Origin: Basidiobolus meristosporus CBS 931.73
Lineage: Eukaryota; Basidiobolomycota; Basidiobolomycetes; Basidiobolales; Basidiobolaceae
Direction: 5' to 3'
Assembly: GCA_002104905.1 (NCBI GenBank)
Contig: MCFE01000359.1
Span: 23,470-87,469, forward strand
DNA: 64,000 nucleotides
Shown in pieces: positions 23,780 through 42,460 of this stretch. Within the stretch, counting starts at the first letter, position 1; each line of letters opens with the position of its first letter. The notes under the pieces were generated by a model that saw nothing but the letters and a program-made list of their open reading frames with translations, had not been told where the DNA came from and made no database searches. The position numbers and the translations under genes were made by a program.

Positions 23780-24809
23780 TTGAAAGCTACTTTGAGAAGC
23801 AGACTTCTCGAAATTTCCGGAAGGTTGGAGATAGTGAGTCCACTGGTTGGAAAGAAGAAATATGGCCTGGGAGGAGTTCCGGTCGTTCCGTTGAGTCAGC
23901 CTTATTAAACGCGATTTGTGGTAAAGCAAAAATAGCCCGGTCCTAATGGAGTCGCAGGAATTCCGGTTGATAAAGCAAGAGGGGAATCCACAAGATTATC
24001 GGTGAGATTTGGGCAAGAGGACACTAGAAGTGCGTTAGAGTAGAAGCAGAATTTGTGGGCTACCTTCAGTGACTACTGTTTTGTGGGGGCCCCCTATTTT
24101 TCGATTGCAATTTATTCAATCGAATTCACCATCCATCAATCCATGGTTGAAGAATATTTCGCCAGCTGTAGAGCCAACCATAATATATATGTTGGCTAAC
24201 AATCATTTATATTTAATTACTAAAAGGAGTTTTTCATAATTATGGGGCAAATTGCATTGGCAAGCATGTATTAACTATTTTCGAGATACTTCCAAGGCGT
24301 AAGCTAGACGAGGCTAGCATCGACTATTGGTTCATTTCTAGCTGCTGATTCAGTGATGTACATTGATATTTTACCATTCGGTCTTTTCCGCGCTCGATTT
24401 TTTGTCACCATTACTCTTGGCACCTAATAAGGTTCAGCTGGTAGGGTAATGAATGGCTTTGGTATCCATGATGTAACCGCTGTCAAAGTTTCATGCACTT
24501 GTTGAATATTGTTGGTGGACATTTGGCGGTTTTTATTGATTAAAAGGCTCACAACTACTTGCTGCTCATGTGACCGTCTGATGTATCGATCCGTAAGGGC
24601 AATGGTGTTCCAAAACTGCTATAGGTTTCGTGTGATGGCGTTTTGTGTATTGTGCTTGTTATGCATAAAGATGAATCTCTCCTTCGGAGGATCCTATCAA
24701 CAAAAGTTGATTCTCGGGGACAATACCGAGGCTAGTAATGGCTGATTTGATGATTCCCGTACGGAACTTGGATGAATACGACTGTAATTGCTGAGGGAAG
24801 TTGTAAACG
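23780..24809. other. Intergenic
   Basis: About 1 kb between FAM72 and the 3' end of WDR81, both minus-strand. Contains a GGGGGCCCCC palindrome near 24087. No gene is recognised. Confidence 0.4.
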
Positions 24810-31469
<6,660 letters not shown>

Positions 31470-32129
31470 AACTTGCCTTTCTCGAAAGTATGGTCAACCA
31501 CGTCAATATCGATGCGGGCCAAAATTCCTTGGGATTATGATTTAATTGGAATTAAGCTAAACCGAATAGATTAAGATGTTGAAAGGGAATCGAGTCACAG
31601 CAATTGTTGACTGATTTCTGAACCAACGGCACGTGTTTTATGTACAAATCATCGAATGTGTAGCACCTTTGATCAACACAGCTTTTTATATGCGGACACC
31701 AGTTCGGTGATTGCATAGACTTGAGAGACAATGTCGCACCAACCTGCCCATCGCTGCATATGTATTATTGAGTGGTAAACGCAATCAAGTTAGTACAAAG
31801 CCATGCTACTGGAGTTGGCAGTGGTTAAGGTTTCGGGGTTCGTCTATATTTTATATTGTACTTGGCACCCCTTACAGGTGCAATTTTGAAGGTACAGTCC
31901 CACTACAGGGATGGATACTAGAAGATATATCAGCATCAGACAGGATGTATCCACTTTTCATTAACTTGTTGATCCTCAGCTACTAGTCTGTCTCTGACAA
32001 CTCTAAAGAATATTTAGTACTTTAACCTTTCATTTGATAATTTTGTTAACTCTTTGGACTCTCTTGTTCTGCACCTACACTATCTCTTTGAAAATAAGCC
32101 GGTCATTTCTGTCTTGACATATAACCCCA
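31470..32129. other. Divergent intergenic region
   Basis: 0.66 kb of shared upstream sequence for WDR81 (minus) and kinesin-13 (plus). No other gene or clear element is seen. Confidence 0.4.
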
Positions 32130-35028
32130 ATGATGACCAACGTTGATAACAAACCCTCCTTGAGACCACCCTTGAGCCTCACGAAGGTAAGCTTTCCCAT
32201 GAACACCGCTGCGGTAGTCGGGCGATATCGCTAACAAATACTTTCCTACCACAACCTCAACAACTACTTTTATTCCAATCTAGCCTTCAAGCTCCCGGTT
32301 TGCTAAAAGTCAACAAGCTAACGAAGAGCTGAATACCAGCAATGCTGGGTATGGCGATGCTGAAGGCTTGGAGGTCGGAAAACCAGGCAACATTGAAAGC
32401 GGCCTAAACAAACTCGGTGGTAACCTCAATACACTGCGCCCTGCACGCAGTAGACTAGGGCTACCTCCACCTTCAACCACTTTCAAATCGGGTGGTAAAC
32501 CAAATGAAGAGGAGTTAAGCAATTCGGAGGCACTGAACATACAGAACCTGACGATCACTACGAAAGAAACACCCCCTAAAGCCAAATTCCTTGATGCAGC
32601 AGCCAACGTTCAAGTTGGTGGCACTGGTACCCCAAAATCTGTGCCGCCCCCAGGAAAGCGAGAATTCAGTCCAGCGCAAAAGTCCCCAGCTTTGAACCGG
32701 AATAAGGTCAACGTGAATCCCTCCAAAACTGCAGTGGCGATAGACAAGATGAAGCAGGAGAGAGAGGAGAGAAGGAAACGATTCGCAGAAGCAAGGGTAC
32801 AAAAGCAGCAACAACAAGGAGAAGCTTTTGAGGTAGCCAAATACATGGAGATGATAGGGGAAATTCGCTCCGAGTTGGATACCAAAATAGTGCGATCTAG
32901 ACGCAAATCTATTGGTAACTGTGGTATCTCTGGTACTGGTAAAGACGTATCCATTCAGGTATGCGTAAGGAAGAGGCCCTTGAGCAGCAAAGGTCAGTAG
33001 TAACTACATGAATCGCTTCACGTATGGCCAGTCCAGCTCATTTCCTCGATATAGAGAGCAACGCTTATGCATTCGATATTGCAACTTCGGCACCAAGCAA
33101 GCATAGAAACTCGTTGAGCAGAGTTTATATCCATGAGCCGAAATGCCGCCTGGATCTCACCAAGACCATTGATACGCAATGGTTTGATTTTGATGAGGTA
33201 TTTGATGAAAATAGTACCAATCTGCAGATCTACCAGGTGGTTGGAAAGCCATTGGTGGAAAAGCTCTTCGACGGAGGAAGCTCCACATTGTTCGCATACG
33301 GACAGACTGGAAGTGTAAGCCCGATCTCATCTGGTCAAGATCTATCGAAAGTTACTAATTGTTGTCGTTTAGGGAAAAACTCACACGATTTTTGGCTCTC
33401 CTGGTGGGCAGCACTCGACTCTTGGAGTCTACGAATACGTATGTAAAGATCTGTTCCTAATGAAGGAGGGCTACGGTGCAGGTGAATTGACAGTGTCGAT
33501 GTGCTTTTTCGAAATCTACGGAGGCAAAGTATTTGATCTTTTTGGAGACCGGGCATCAGTGAACATCCTAGAAGATGGATCCGGAAACGTACAGGTGGTT
33601 GGGTTGAATGAGATCTATGTTAATTCTTTAGACGAAATGCTACAATGCATAGATCGCGGAAACCAGTCACGATCAACTGCCAGTACGGAAGCCAATGCGA
33701 CATCGTCTCGGTCACATGCAATCTTCCAAATCGTCATCCACAGAGCAGACCAATCCACCCTCGGGAAGTTCTCGTTGATTGATTTGGCGGGCTCCGAGAG
33801 AGCCTCGGAAAGTGGCTCTGCAACCAAGCAATCCCAATTTGAAGGTGCCGAGATTAACAAGAGCCTGCTGGCTCTGAAAGAGTGTATCCGTGCATTAAGC
33901 ATTTATGGAGATTCCAAAAATGGACATGTGCCATTTAGAGCAAGCAAGCTGACTCAGATACTGCGAGACGCCTTGACCGGACCTCGCTCCAGTACAGTAG
34001 TCATTGCCAATATTTCCCCCAGCTCGCATAGTTGTGAGCACACGCTAAATACCTTGAGGTATGCTGGAAGAGTCAAGGATTTGAGAAGCGGCACCATTGC
34101 ATACACCCCTGGTAAGAAAACTGGGAATAAGCAAAATCTTGGCCCAGAGACGCCAACATCCATCAGTGAAGAAGAAGATAATCTACTGTCAAGTGAGGAG
34201 ACGGATTCTGACAGCCTTTCCAATGCAAAGGAGGATGAGCTGATAACACCCGTTTCAAGCGATGCTACCAACTCCTCAATCGAAAAGCTCCAACGCAACC
34301 TAACATCATCATCATCGAATCATGAAGATCCGATCCCTCCAAAGCAGAGTATTAAGAGAAACCAGGGTAGCGAAGAACAGCCGCTCTCTGCAAAAGCATT
34401 GGTCAACTCCAAAAATGCGCCCCTGCCTTCACCGGAATCCTCCTTGAATGCCTCCCCGTTGGCTGGCTTACCACGAAGAATGGTCAAAACACCAGAGCAG
34501 ATCCAGGGAATCAACACCACAAAAGGAATTTCTCATGAGGAGAACATCAAAGCGGTGAATACTGCAAACACCGCTGTAGCTTCTAGGTTCAACAAGACGA
34601 TTCGCACTCCCAGTACTACCAACACGGCTGCAAAGATTTCACCTGTGAACACACGGAACAACTTGCGAAAGCCAAGCAAAGAGGCTGATCCAGCTCCTAC
34701 GACACCAACCGTGTCTATTTCTCTGGAGCCAACTTCTCCATCGGTCGTCAATAATACGGAACTGCAAGAATCTTTGGACCGTTTACTCAAGCAGCAGGCA
34801 TATGCAATTGAAAGTGTGAATAAATTAAGCGACCAAGAAAACAGAATGTTCTCGGAGATTAACCATACGGATGTGACGGCAATAGTAGACTATCCAAGCA
34901 AATTGGAGGACATTCTAACCGAAAAGATTGCTGTACTCACCGCCTTTAAAGATCTGGTCACCGGGTTCAAGCAGAAATCGAGGCAAGCTGTCGCCTGGGA
35001 GAACCTGAAAAATGCTGGTCTGGAATGA
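32130..35028 (+). CDS. Kinesin-13 family motor (microtubule depolymerase type)
   Basis: Four exons (32130-32186, 32284-32992, 33037-33314, 33373-35028), 899 residues. A Pro/Lys-rich N-terminus and a basic neck (TKIVRSRRKS) precede an internal motor domain that starts SIQVCVRKRPL. Intron 3 splits the P-loop, which reads GQTGSGKTHTIFG after joining. Switch I is NATSSRSHA, switch II LIDLAGSERA. The family's loop-2 block EPKCRLDLTK carries RLD at the position of the kinesin-13 KVD motif. The motor lies at ~240-600 with a disordered Ser/Thr tail and a C-terminal helix, the kinesin-13 (KIF2/MCAK) layout. Such motors remove tubulin from microtubule ends. Kinesin-24 relatives share this layout, so exact subclass is less certain than the family. 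Confidence 0.88.
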
Positions 35029-35350
35029 CCTGATCGTACATTAAAGATATTCATGTTTTTTGCCTGACCACTCATAGCTAGAAAACTCCTATCCTTCGCC
35101 TATATCCAAATAGAATTAAGCCAATAAACCCAAACATAGCTGCAATGGGTCAATGCATGGCTTCCTGTGCTACTTTGGAGTGTCAATGTAATGTCTTCAA
35201 CAAATACCATACCACTGAAACTCTCTATCATAGGTGCGAGTGTTTGGATTTGGATTTGAGAAATTCTTTATTATCATTATTGAAAATATGTGGACTTGAA
35301 GCTAGTATTTTGATAGTATATATGGTGAATATCGGTGTGACCTGCAATGC

Positions 35351-35879
35351 TCACAAATACATTAAAGCTGCTCCAACAGCCATCATTCCCACAGCTAGAC
35401 ATGGCTTTCCTATAGCTGCAGAGTTCACCTTGGTTGTTCCCGTCGGCCTCATGCTGGAAGAGGCTGAGCTTGGACGTGCTGATCCCGAGCTGGTGCACAT
35501 AGAGTTAGTTGATATGTTGGAATATAGCCACATCTCTTGTCTATTACCTTGAACGGGCACTATTTGCCGGAGTTACTGAAATGAACGAATTTGAAACTGT
35601 GCTGCTACTCGTTGGTGTAGACGACATAGCTGAGCTAACGGATGGGCTGAACGGGAGAGCCGTGTTTCTAGAGCTACTGGCGACGGAAGATTGAAGGAAC
35701 GAGGGAGTTGGTATTGCCGATGAGGAATGGCTTGTGAGCGCTGAAGTCTCGCTAGTGCGTTCACTGCTACTAGTTGGCTCTGCACTTATATTGCTATCCT
35801 CAGGTCTGAAATCAACCTCGTTCATTTGAGCGACCACAGCAGTACTCAGAGCAAGCACGATGATTTGACGGAAATGCAT
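35351..35879 (-). CDS. Ser/Thr-rich GPI-type cell-surface protein
   Basis: Two exons (35879-35548, 35489-35351), 156 residues. An N-terminal signal peptide (MHFRQIIVLALSTAVVAQ) is followed by a long Ser/Thr/Pro-rich stretch suited to O-glycosylation. The second exon supplies a short spacer and a C-terminal hydrophobic tail (AVGMMAVGAALMYL) without a cytoplasmic end, the pattern of GPI-anchored fungal wall proteins. No known domain is visible. A TATA element lies at 35941-35950, ~62 nt upstream of the ATG. Confidence 0.7.
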
Positions 35880-35940
35880 GATTGAAAAGTTGATGTAAAT
35901 CTAGATGGAATGGAGTGAGCAATCTCGAACTTGACACTTG

Positions 35941-35950
35941 CTATTTATAG
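35941..35950 (-). promoter_or_regulatory. TATA element of the GPI-type gene
   Basis: CTATAAATAG on the minus strand, 62 nt before the start codon of the secreted Ser/Thr-rich protein. Confidence 0.5.
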
Positions 35951-36468
35951 GGTATCCTCTTCCTTTTCAGCTCTCCCTGACCACTTCTACTACCCCTAGG
36001 GTGTCTCTGCACCTCAATTCAATCCCTACATCACACCAACAGTCTATTGAACATTTAAGGCCCACAAGCATTTCGGTGACGATAGAGATAGGAGAATGGA
36101 TCCACCCAGCTGGTAGGATCTACAGCAGTATGAAGGAGATGTAAACGATATTCATGACGATTTCACTTGGAGACAGGGCTGATGCAGCTCTCCCAGTATT
36201 TCTGTGCTATATCATATTTTTTTGACCAGTACTCTGCTTAAACTAGGCATATCCGATAGGCTTAATTAAACATGAATGTTTACACAAGATCAGTATTTTT
36301 CTTCCAGGAATTTGTGATTTTGCGAACGATAGTCATAAATGGCGATAGCCATCCAACCAAAATTTGGGCCTATCCATCATACCCTAAAGATTTTCCGATA
36401 TTTTCCAGTAGAGTAAACGATCCGTTATCAACGTTGCTCCCATCGCCTGGCCTTTCAGTATACTAAAG

Positions 36469-37149
36469 ATGGCTACTTCACAATTACTTCCACTTGGTAA
36501 GTACAGATTCCTCCGAGCAGATCGATATGTCCATATATTAGCCAATACACACTTGCGCAAGTAACACCCCACTAAAATTCCCTTACCAACGAAACCATTC
36601 TTTCGGCTATAGAACTCATTGATAAATGTATCGGATCTAAGATCTGGGTTGTTATGAAAAGCGAACGCGAGTTTACCGGGATCCTCTCTGGTTTTGACGA
36701 TTATGTCAGTATCCTTTTTGAGCGCTGATTGTTTGGTTTGGTGAAGATCGCAACCTTTTCAACATGGCCGTGCGATGTCGACCGTTATCGCTTTAACTCC
36801 ATCGATTCATAGATATGGTTTTGGAAGACGTGACTGAATAGTAGGTTTTTGTCTTCTAAGCTACACTGCGTGCACCTTAGTTAACTTGCTTCTGTTCGAA
36901 CCAGCGAAACCACGCCTGAAGGGGTCAAAAGCATGAAGTTGGATCAGATATTGCTGAACGGCAACAACATCTGCATGGTAAGTGAAGCGTTCGTTTTTGC
37001 CCTTGAGCGAAAGTTTACCTAGCGAGGCATTCACTAACTGCTTATTTACACAGCTTATTCCTGGTGGAGAGTAAGCAGCTTTTCTTCGCTTGATCATTTG
37101 TCAGACTATTTACCCGGTTGATTGTTATAGGGGACCTGTTCATCAATGA
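36469..37149 (+). CDS. LSM5: LSM5, U6 snRNA-binding Sm-like protein
   Basis: Six tiny exons (36469-36496, 36613-36708, 36813-36840, 36905-36977, 37054-37070, 37131-37149) give 86 residues, the normal Lsm5 length. The protein reads MATSQLLPLELIDKCIG at the start, Sm1 block GILSGFDDYVNMVLEDV across splices 2-3, Sm2 block ILLNGNNICMLIPGGEG, and ends GPVHQ. Lsm5 is part of the Lsm2-8 ring on U6 snRNA and the cytoplasmic Lsm1-7 decapping ring. All introns are GT-AG, 59-116 nt. Exon 5 is only 17 nt, so automated annotation will probably miss part of this gene. Confidence 0.93.
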
Positions 37150-38027
37150 TTTAACAATTTTGCAATGAATTAAAAATCGATTAATCACTTATCACAGCTG
37201 TGGCTTCCATAGTATGTGGTTGAATTTGGATATCAAGGGGAAAAGAATATTTCTAAATAGATGTAATAGCAGAGATCAGGATTAGGGTTGGTAGAGGTGC
37301 TATGCACTCAAGGCCACGGCTCGTTAATGTTGGAAAGAAAGGAGCCTTTTAAATGATGATAAGCCAAAGAAACTTAATGCACCAAAGTCAACACACTACT
37401 GACGTAATTTAGAGTTTCGCTTTGGGAACATTGTGAATGGCATCTCTGCCATCAGGATGGATCAACAATACCCCTTCAAGTAGCCTGCCTAGACTTTATC
37501 CGGCAGGCTTGAGGTGTTGAGCTTCGGTGGCATACAGGATGGCATTAACATTTCGTTTACACGCGGCAATACTCTCACGCTCGATGGCATTAACCCCTTA
37601 TAGAAAGCAAACAATTGGCTACTTTCTCACCATCCAATAACCCAGCGATCAACCAATCCAGGGAAATCTTATCGTTAAAGGGTGGACACTCACCTGACCA
37701 AAATGACTCATTCTCGAGTTGAGATGAAGTCCCGATCGGTGCCATATTTGTTTAGAACCCTTCTATCAACCAAAATTCAGCAACGTAAATACGAAGAGCC
37801 CCAACCGCATCACAAACCGAGGTTTGCCTTTTTCGGCCAAGGGGAAGCCAGATAATTGGGTGATGGGCGGATTTCGGATCAATCGGATTTCGAAAGAAAT
37901 GAACAATGGCAGGTGTATATCTTTATAAGGATCTGGTTTGTCACACTGGAATCAAAGCACCTACGCCTTCATCACCAAATAGAATCTCGGTTCATTCCCC
38001 CTCTAATAATTTCCTATTAATCTTAAT
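37150..38027. other. Intergenic
   Basis: 0.88 kb upstream of the first amino-acid permease. No convincing frame. A CATTAACATTTCG / CATTAACCCC near-repeat at 37541-37600 is the only local structure noticed. Confidence 0.35.
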
Positions 38028-39421
38028 ATGGGTGGTAACAGTGGTTTGGAAGAGAAAGAACCTCCTCAGTTGGAGTACGACGACACATCGAACGACCCTC
38101 ATCGTACGCGCACTGGGTCCAGTGTGGGTGCATACTTCAACATCGTATGCGTCATTGCTGGCACAGGCACACTGCAGCTGCCGTTAGCTGTGAGCCAGGC
38201 CGGGTGGATCGGTGTTGGAATGATCATTCTTTCTGCCATCATCGCTATATACACCGGGGGCCTGCTGATTAAATGCTTGTATTATGATGGGTATGTTTCT
38301 GTGCGACTGCTGTGTACCAACCACACACTAAACGTTATTCCTTAGAGTTTCGAGGCTGCCAGACTATCCTTCAATTGGCCAAGCTGCTTTTGGAAGATTT
38401 GGCAAAGCGTTCATTCGAGCGTTTCATTACTCGATCCTTCTTGGCGCCGCCTGCATTTACATTCTGCTGGCTGGCCAAAACATCTACAACCTGGTGGGTC
38501 ACCTGGGTGTTCACTTCAGCCAGAAATACTGGATCATTATTGCCGCCTCGATCATTTGGTTTCCGTACGTCAGCCTCAAGACAGTCAAGGAGGTTGCCTG
38601 GCTCTCGTAAGTACTTTCCAGGTGAAATGCCTGCAATCAGGTCCGAAATTAACCATTCTTCGAATAGTATTTTCGGTGCTGTGACAACATTGATTGTGGT
38701 CGTTATCTCAGTGGCCGTCGGGTTTCTGGATACCAGCGTAAAGCACGAGCACATCGTCCACTCGTCGGCGAATCTGGATGGACTGCCACTCGCGCTTGCA
38801 TCCATCTGCTTCTCGTTCGGTGGAAATGTCATTTATCCTCATGTAGAGGAGGGCATGCGCTCACCAAAGTCTTGGAACAAAATCGTCACCTACGCTATTA
38901 TTACTATTCTTGGCATGTACCTCTTGATCAGTATCCCTGGATATATCGTGTACGGCAACATCGTACAGTCACCTATCTACAATTCGCTTCCAGACTGGCC
39001 TGCCACCAACGCTGCGATTATCTTGATCACCGTCCATATCATCATGGCCGCCCCCTTGTACCTTACCAGCTTTGCTAATGAGATGGAGGATCTCCTGAAA
39101 ATCTCTCGCAAATACCACTCACGCAGCAAGGAGTTTATATTGCGGGTTATCCTTAGAACGCTGATCGTGATTGCTATGACGTTGCTCGCAATGTATGTGC
39201 CGTATGTGGATACTCTCATGTCCCTTATTGGCGCCCTTTCCTACAGTATCATTGTATATATAGCACCAGTTGTACTGTATCTGAAATTGTATGGATGGAG
39301 GAGCGTCGGAATACTGGAGCTGCTATGGTGTCTCATCATCGTTGCCATTGGTATGATTGCGCTTGTGCTTGGCTCGAAAGATGCCGTCCAACAGCTGGTT
39401 CAACAGTTCAGAGACCATTAG
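38028..39421 (+). CDS. AAAP-family amino acid permease, copy 1 (with introns)
   Basis: Three exons (38028-38290, 38346-38606, 38668-39421), 425 residues, about 11 membrane helices. The AAAP (Aa_trans) signature is clear: acidic N-terminus, GTGTLQLPLAVSQAGWIG in helix 1, ICFSFGGNVIYPHVEEGM in the central helices, SFANEMEDLLKI before a cytoplasmic loop. Family members move amino acids across vacuolar or plasma membranes. The downstream copy is ~60% similar by eye, so the two are tandem paralogues. Introns (55 and 61 nt) fall in the helix-2/3 loop and after KTVKEVAWLS. Substrate unknown. Confidence 0.85.
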
Positions 39422-40433
39422 AAAATCCATCACCAACATAACCCCCTACATATTTTGTATAATAAACCTTATAGTTTGTCATATTTTATGAAACATTCGG
39501 CAGATTTAGGAATGTGACATTTCGCCTTACACTTTATTAATGGTCCGCTTTTGGAAGGACCAGCTGGCGAGCTTGTATAAGGAGCAAATTATGTCAAAAA
39601 AAAAGCAAAGTGGCACAAATAGATGTAATACAGAACATTGATGTCCGTGGGAACAAGAGGATTTCACACAACCCAAAATTCAGTGAATAACCACCAATTT
39701 AACAAACATGAAATTAAACTGGAATTTACTCATATTTGGTACCTTAACCAAATACGAAATAAGGTACGAATTGCGTAGTCACCGCGACATCTCACCCATT
39801 CTTATCAGCGTTATGAAGCATTTCCTCTAAAGGAAGCGACTGGACTAAATGTGGGGAGTGGAAGCACACCCAACAAATGAAGAAATACGTAGATATTCGG
39901 AAGCACTTTCGTTGGTGATCTAATTGAGTCCCATGTAAGGTGTATGGGTAAGCCAAACACTAGGAATACAAAATGAGGAATGAGTGGTGCATAATTGGCT
40001 ATCATTAGATGCATTGATCCATGTGGGTCACATGAATTCTGCAGATACGAGAGATAAGTTCTGTTGCGCGAGATATCGCAAGAAGAAGACACCACATCTA
40101 GGTAGGAGCCAAATCCTCCCTCGGCGTCGCCTATGTTCTTGCTTTTAATTGTGACATATGTACGAGGTGAAGCTTGTGCTCGTTAAAGTAACAACTCAGG
40201 TGACCATCAAACGAATAATTCGATACTTAATCTCGAGCTAAATTTGGGAAAAAGATCCAAGTAGAATGTCCCATGCCATAACGGCCACTCAGAAAATTTA
40301 TTGGTTGACAAATGGTTCTTCGAATGAAGTCTGGAATAAGATAATGTCAGCCAATTGAGTAACCGGTTCTTCTTCTAATCTAGTGGTTGTTGCATACAAT
40401 AATTGTTACTGGATCCAGAAATTTTCGGTCGGA
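39422..40433. other. Intergenic, between the permease paralogues
   Basis: 1.0 kb containing the 3' flank of copy 1 (AATAAA near 39462) and the promoter of copy 2. No gene is seen. Confidence 0.4.
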
Positions 40434-40440
40434 TATAAAA
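40434..40440 (+). promoter_or_regulatory. TATA box of permease copy 2
   Basis: TATAAAA located 106 nt upstream of the ATG at 40546. It lies downstream of an in-frame ATG at 40387, which argues against that earlier start. Confidence 0.55.
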
Positions 40441-40545
40441 ACTGGCCTTGTCTCCAAGAGACAACATAGATCTCGAGGTTTATTTCAGTTCCCTTCTGCC
40501 ATCCTTTCACCAAGTCGTACACTCATTGGATCTCCTCTATCAAGC

Positions 40546-41841
40546 ATGTCCGAGAAAATTTTTGAAGCGCCTGAGCAAAAGGAGGTTCACGAACTTGAAT
40601 ACGAAGTTGACACTGTCAATGAGAGAACTGGTTCTTCATATGGCGCCTACTACAACATCGTCTCCATCATTGCAGGTACCGGAACCCTTCAACTGCCCTT
40701 CGCTTTGAACCAAGCCGGCTGGATCGGTGCTTTGATCATCTTGATAGCCACGTTAATGGCCATTTACACCGGAAACCTACTCATCAAGTGTCTTTACTAC
40801 GATGGTGTCAACAGACTCCATGATATCCCCGCTGTGGGTGAGGCGGCCTTCGGAAAACCTGGCAAATACTTCCTTAGAGTGTTTCATTACTCCATCCTTC
40901 TGGGTGCTACCTGCATTTACATCATGCTAATCGGTCTCAACATCAACACGCTTCTGGAGATGGTCAACGTCAACATCGACAAGAAGATTTGGATTGCAAT
41001 TGGCGCTGTCGTCGTGTTGATCCCCTACCTCTTCCTTAAGACGGTCAAGGAAGTGGCGTGGCTTAGCGCTATGGGTGTGCTCACCACTGCCTGTGTCATT
41101 GTCATCTGCGTAGTTGCTGGCTTAGTTGAGTATTCCGTAGACAACGTCAGAAACGATCACGATATCGTTAGATGGGCCAATCTCCCAGTTGCCCTCGGCT
41201 CCATTTGCTTCTCATTCGGTGGAAATGTGATTTACCCACATGTTGAGGCTGGTATGCGTAATCCCAAATCCTGGAACAAGGTTTTAGGATGTGCGATCAT
41301 GACTGTATGCGTGATGTACCTCCTCATCAGTGTTTGCTGCTACTTCGTATTTGGCGTAAGCACCGTCAGTCCAATCTACGACAATTTGAAAGGTGGAGGT
41401 GCCAAGGTTTCTGCCATTCTTCTCATCACCATTCATATTATCATGGCATCACCATTGTACCTCACCAGCTTTGCCAACGAGATGGAGGAGCTTTTAAAGA
41501 TTAACAGACAGCACCACAGCAAAGCCAGAGAGTTTATTCTCCGTTCTATCCTGCGTACCATCATTCTCGGATCCTGCACTCTCGTCGCCATGTTCGTTCC
41601 ATTTGTCAGTGATTTCATGTCACTCATTGGTTCTTTGTCCTACTCCATCATCTTATTCATGGCCCCAGTCACCCTATACATCAAGCTCTACGGCTTCAAG
41701 AAGCTCGCATTCTGGGAGAAGATCGCATGTACCTTGATCATGATTATTGCCCTCTCTGCTTGCATTCTCGGCACCAAGGATGCGGTCATCCAATTCTCCA
41801 ATAGTGTTCACGGAGAAGGCAGCTCTGCACCGAAGCATTAA
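40546..41841 (+). CDS. AAAP-family amino acid permease, copy 2 (intronless)
   Basis: 431 residues in one exon. The frame is open from an ATG at 40387, but a TATA box at 40434-40440 and the alignment with copy 1 favour the ATG at 40546 (MSEKIFEAPEQ). Same AAAP landmarks as copy 1: GTGTLQLPFALNQAGWIG, CFSFGGNVIYPHVEAGM, SFANEMEELLKI. Both intron positions of copy 1 are uninterrupted here. Codon use is much more biased to C/T-ending fungal-preferred codons than in copy 1, suggesting strong expression. An acidic N-terminus may be a regulatory tail. Confidence 0.87.
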   Translation: MSEKIFEAPEQKEVHELEYEVDTVNERTGSSYGAYYNIVSIIAGTGTLQLPFALNQAGWIGALIILIATLMAIYTGNLLIKCLYYDGVNRLHDIPAVGEAAFGKPGKYFLRVFHYSILLGATCIYIMLIGLNINTLLEMVNVNIDKKIWIAIGAVVVLIPYLFLKTVKEVAWLSAMGVLTTACVIVICVVAGLVEYSVDNVRNDHDIVRWANLPVALGSICFSFGGNVIYPHVEAGMRNPKSWNKVLGCAIMTVCVMYLLISVCCYFVFGVSTVSPIYDNLKGGGAKVSAILLITIHIIMASPLYLTSFANEMEELLKINRQHHSKAREFILRSILRTIILGSCTLVAMFVPFVSDFMSLIGSLSYSIILFMAPVTLYIKLYGFKKLAFWEKIACTLIMIIALSACILGTKDAVIQFSNSVHGEGSSAPKH

Positions 41842-42460
41842 ACTGCTGCATGCTTACTGGCCCAAAGCATGTTGACAAATTTGTAAATAATCATAATGAA
41901 TAAATTATTAATTTGACATATTTGGATCTACATTACCTAATTAGGGAAATGCTCGACATTCCATCCTTTCTGTTACACGGTGGAAGCCATTGGCTTATGT
42001 GGCTTGATTAACCAGCAGAGATTTTCGGGCTATTTGGAATGCGCAAGTGGATTTTCGCCAAATCGGCTTTTCCTCTCGCGGTTAAATCTGCCATGTTCTC
42101 AAGTCTCGTGGTTAAATATGCCATGTTCTTAAGCCTCTTACTGCGCGATCACCCTATTCGTCAATTAAATCAGGATTCTAATCACTGGTTTCTTCATGCA
42201 ACTGGTGACATTCGATAAATTGCTGAAGGTTGCGACGTAAACATGTTGAAACCTATTGTCGCATTGAACACTATGTGCTTGCCTCCGTCATCACCAGCTT
42301 GCTGGATTTATGGCTAAATGGCTAAATTATATAATCCGAGAGGTTGGCGAAGCATATGTAGGCGCTGCCATCATGGATGACTAATGGCATACCTGATTCA
42401 AATCGCATAACCTCCCACTATAAATGATTGCCATAGAACGCACGAATGCTTAAAACACAA
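41842..42460. other. Intergenic
   Basis: 0.6 kb; contains a short duplication (GTTAAATCTGCCATGTTCT and GTTAAATATGCCATGTTCT, near 42082 and 42112). No gene is seen. Confidence 0.4.

Noticed and set aside
40387-40545. N-terminal extension of permease copy 2 from ATG 40387
   Set aside because: It lies upstream of the TATA box and has no counterpart in copy 1.
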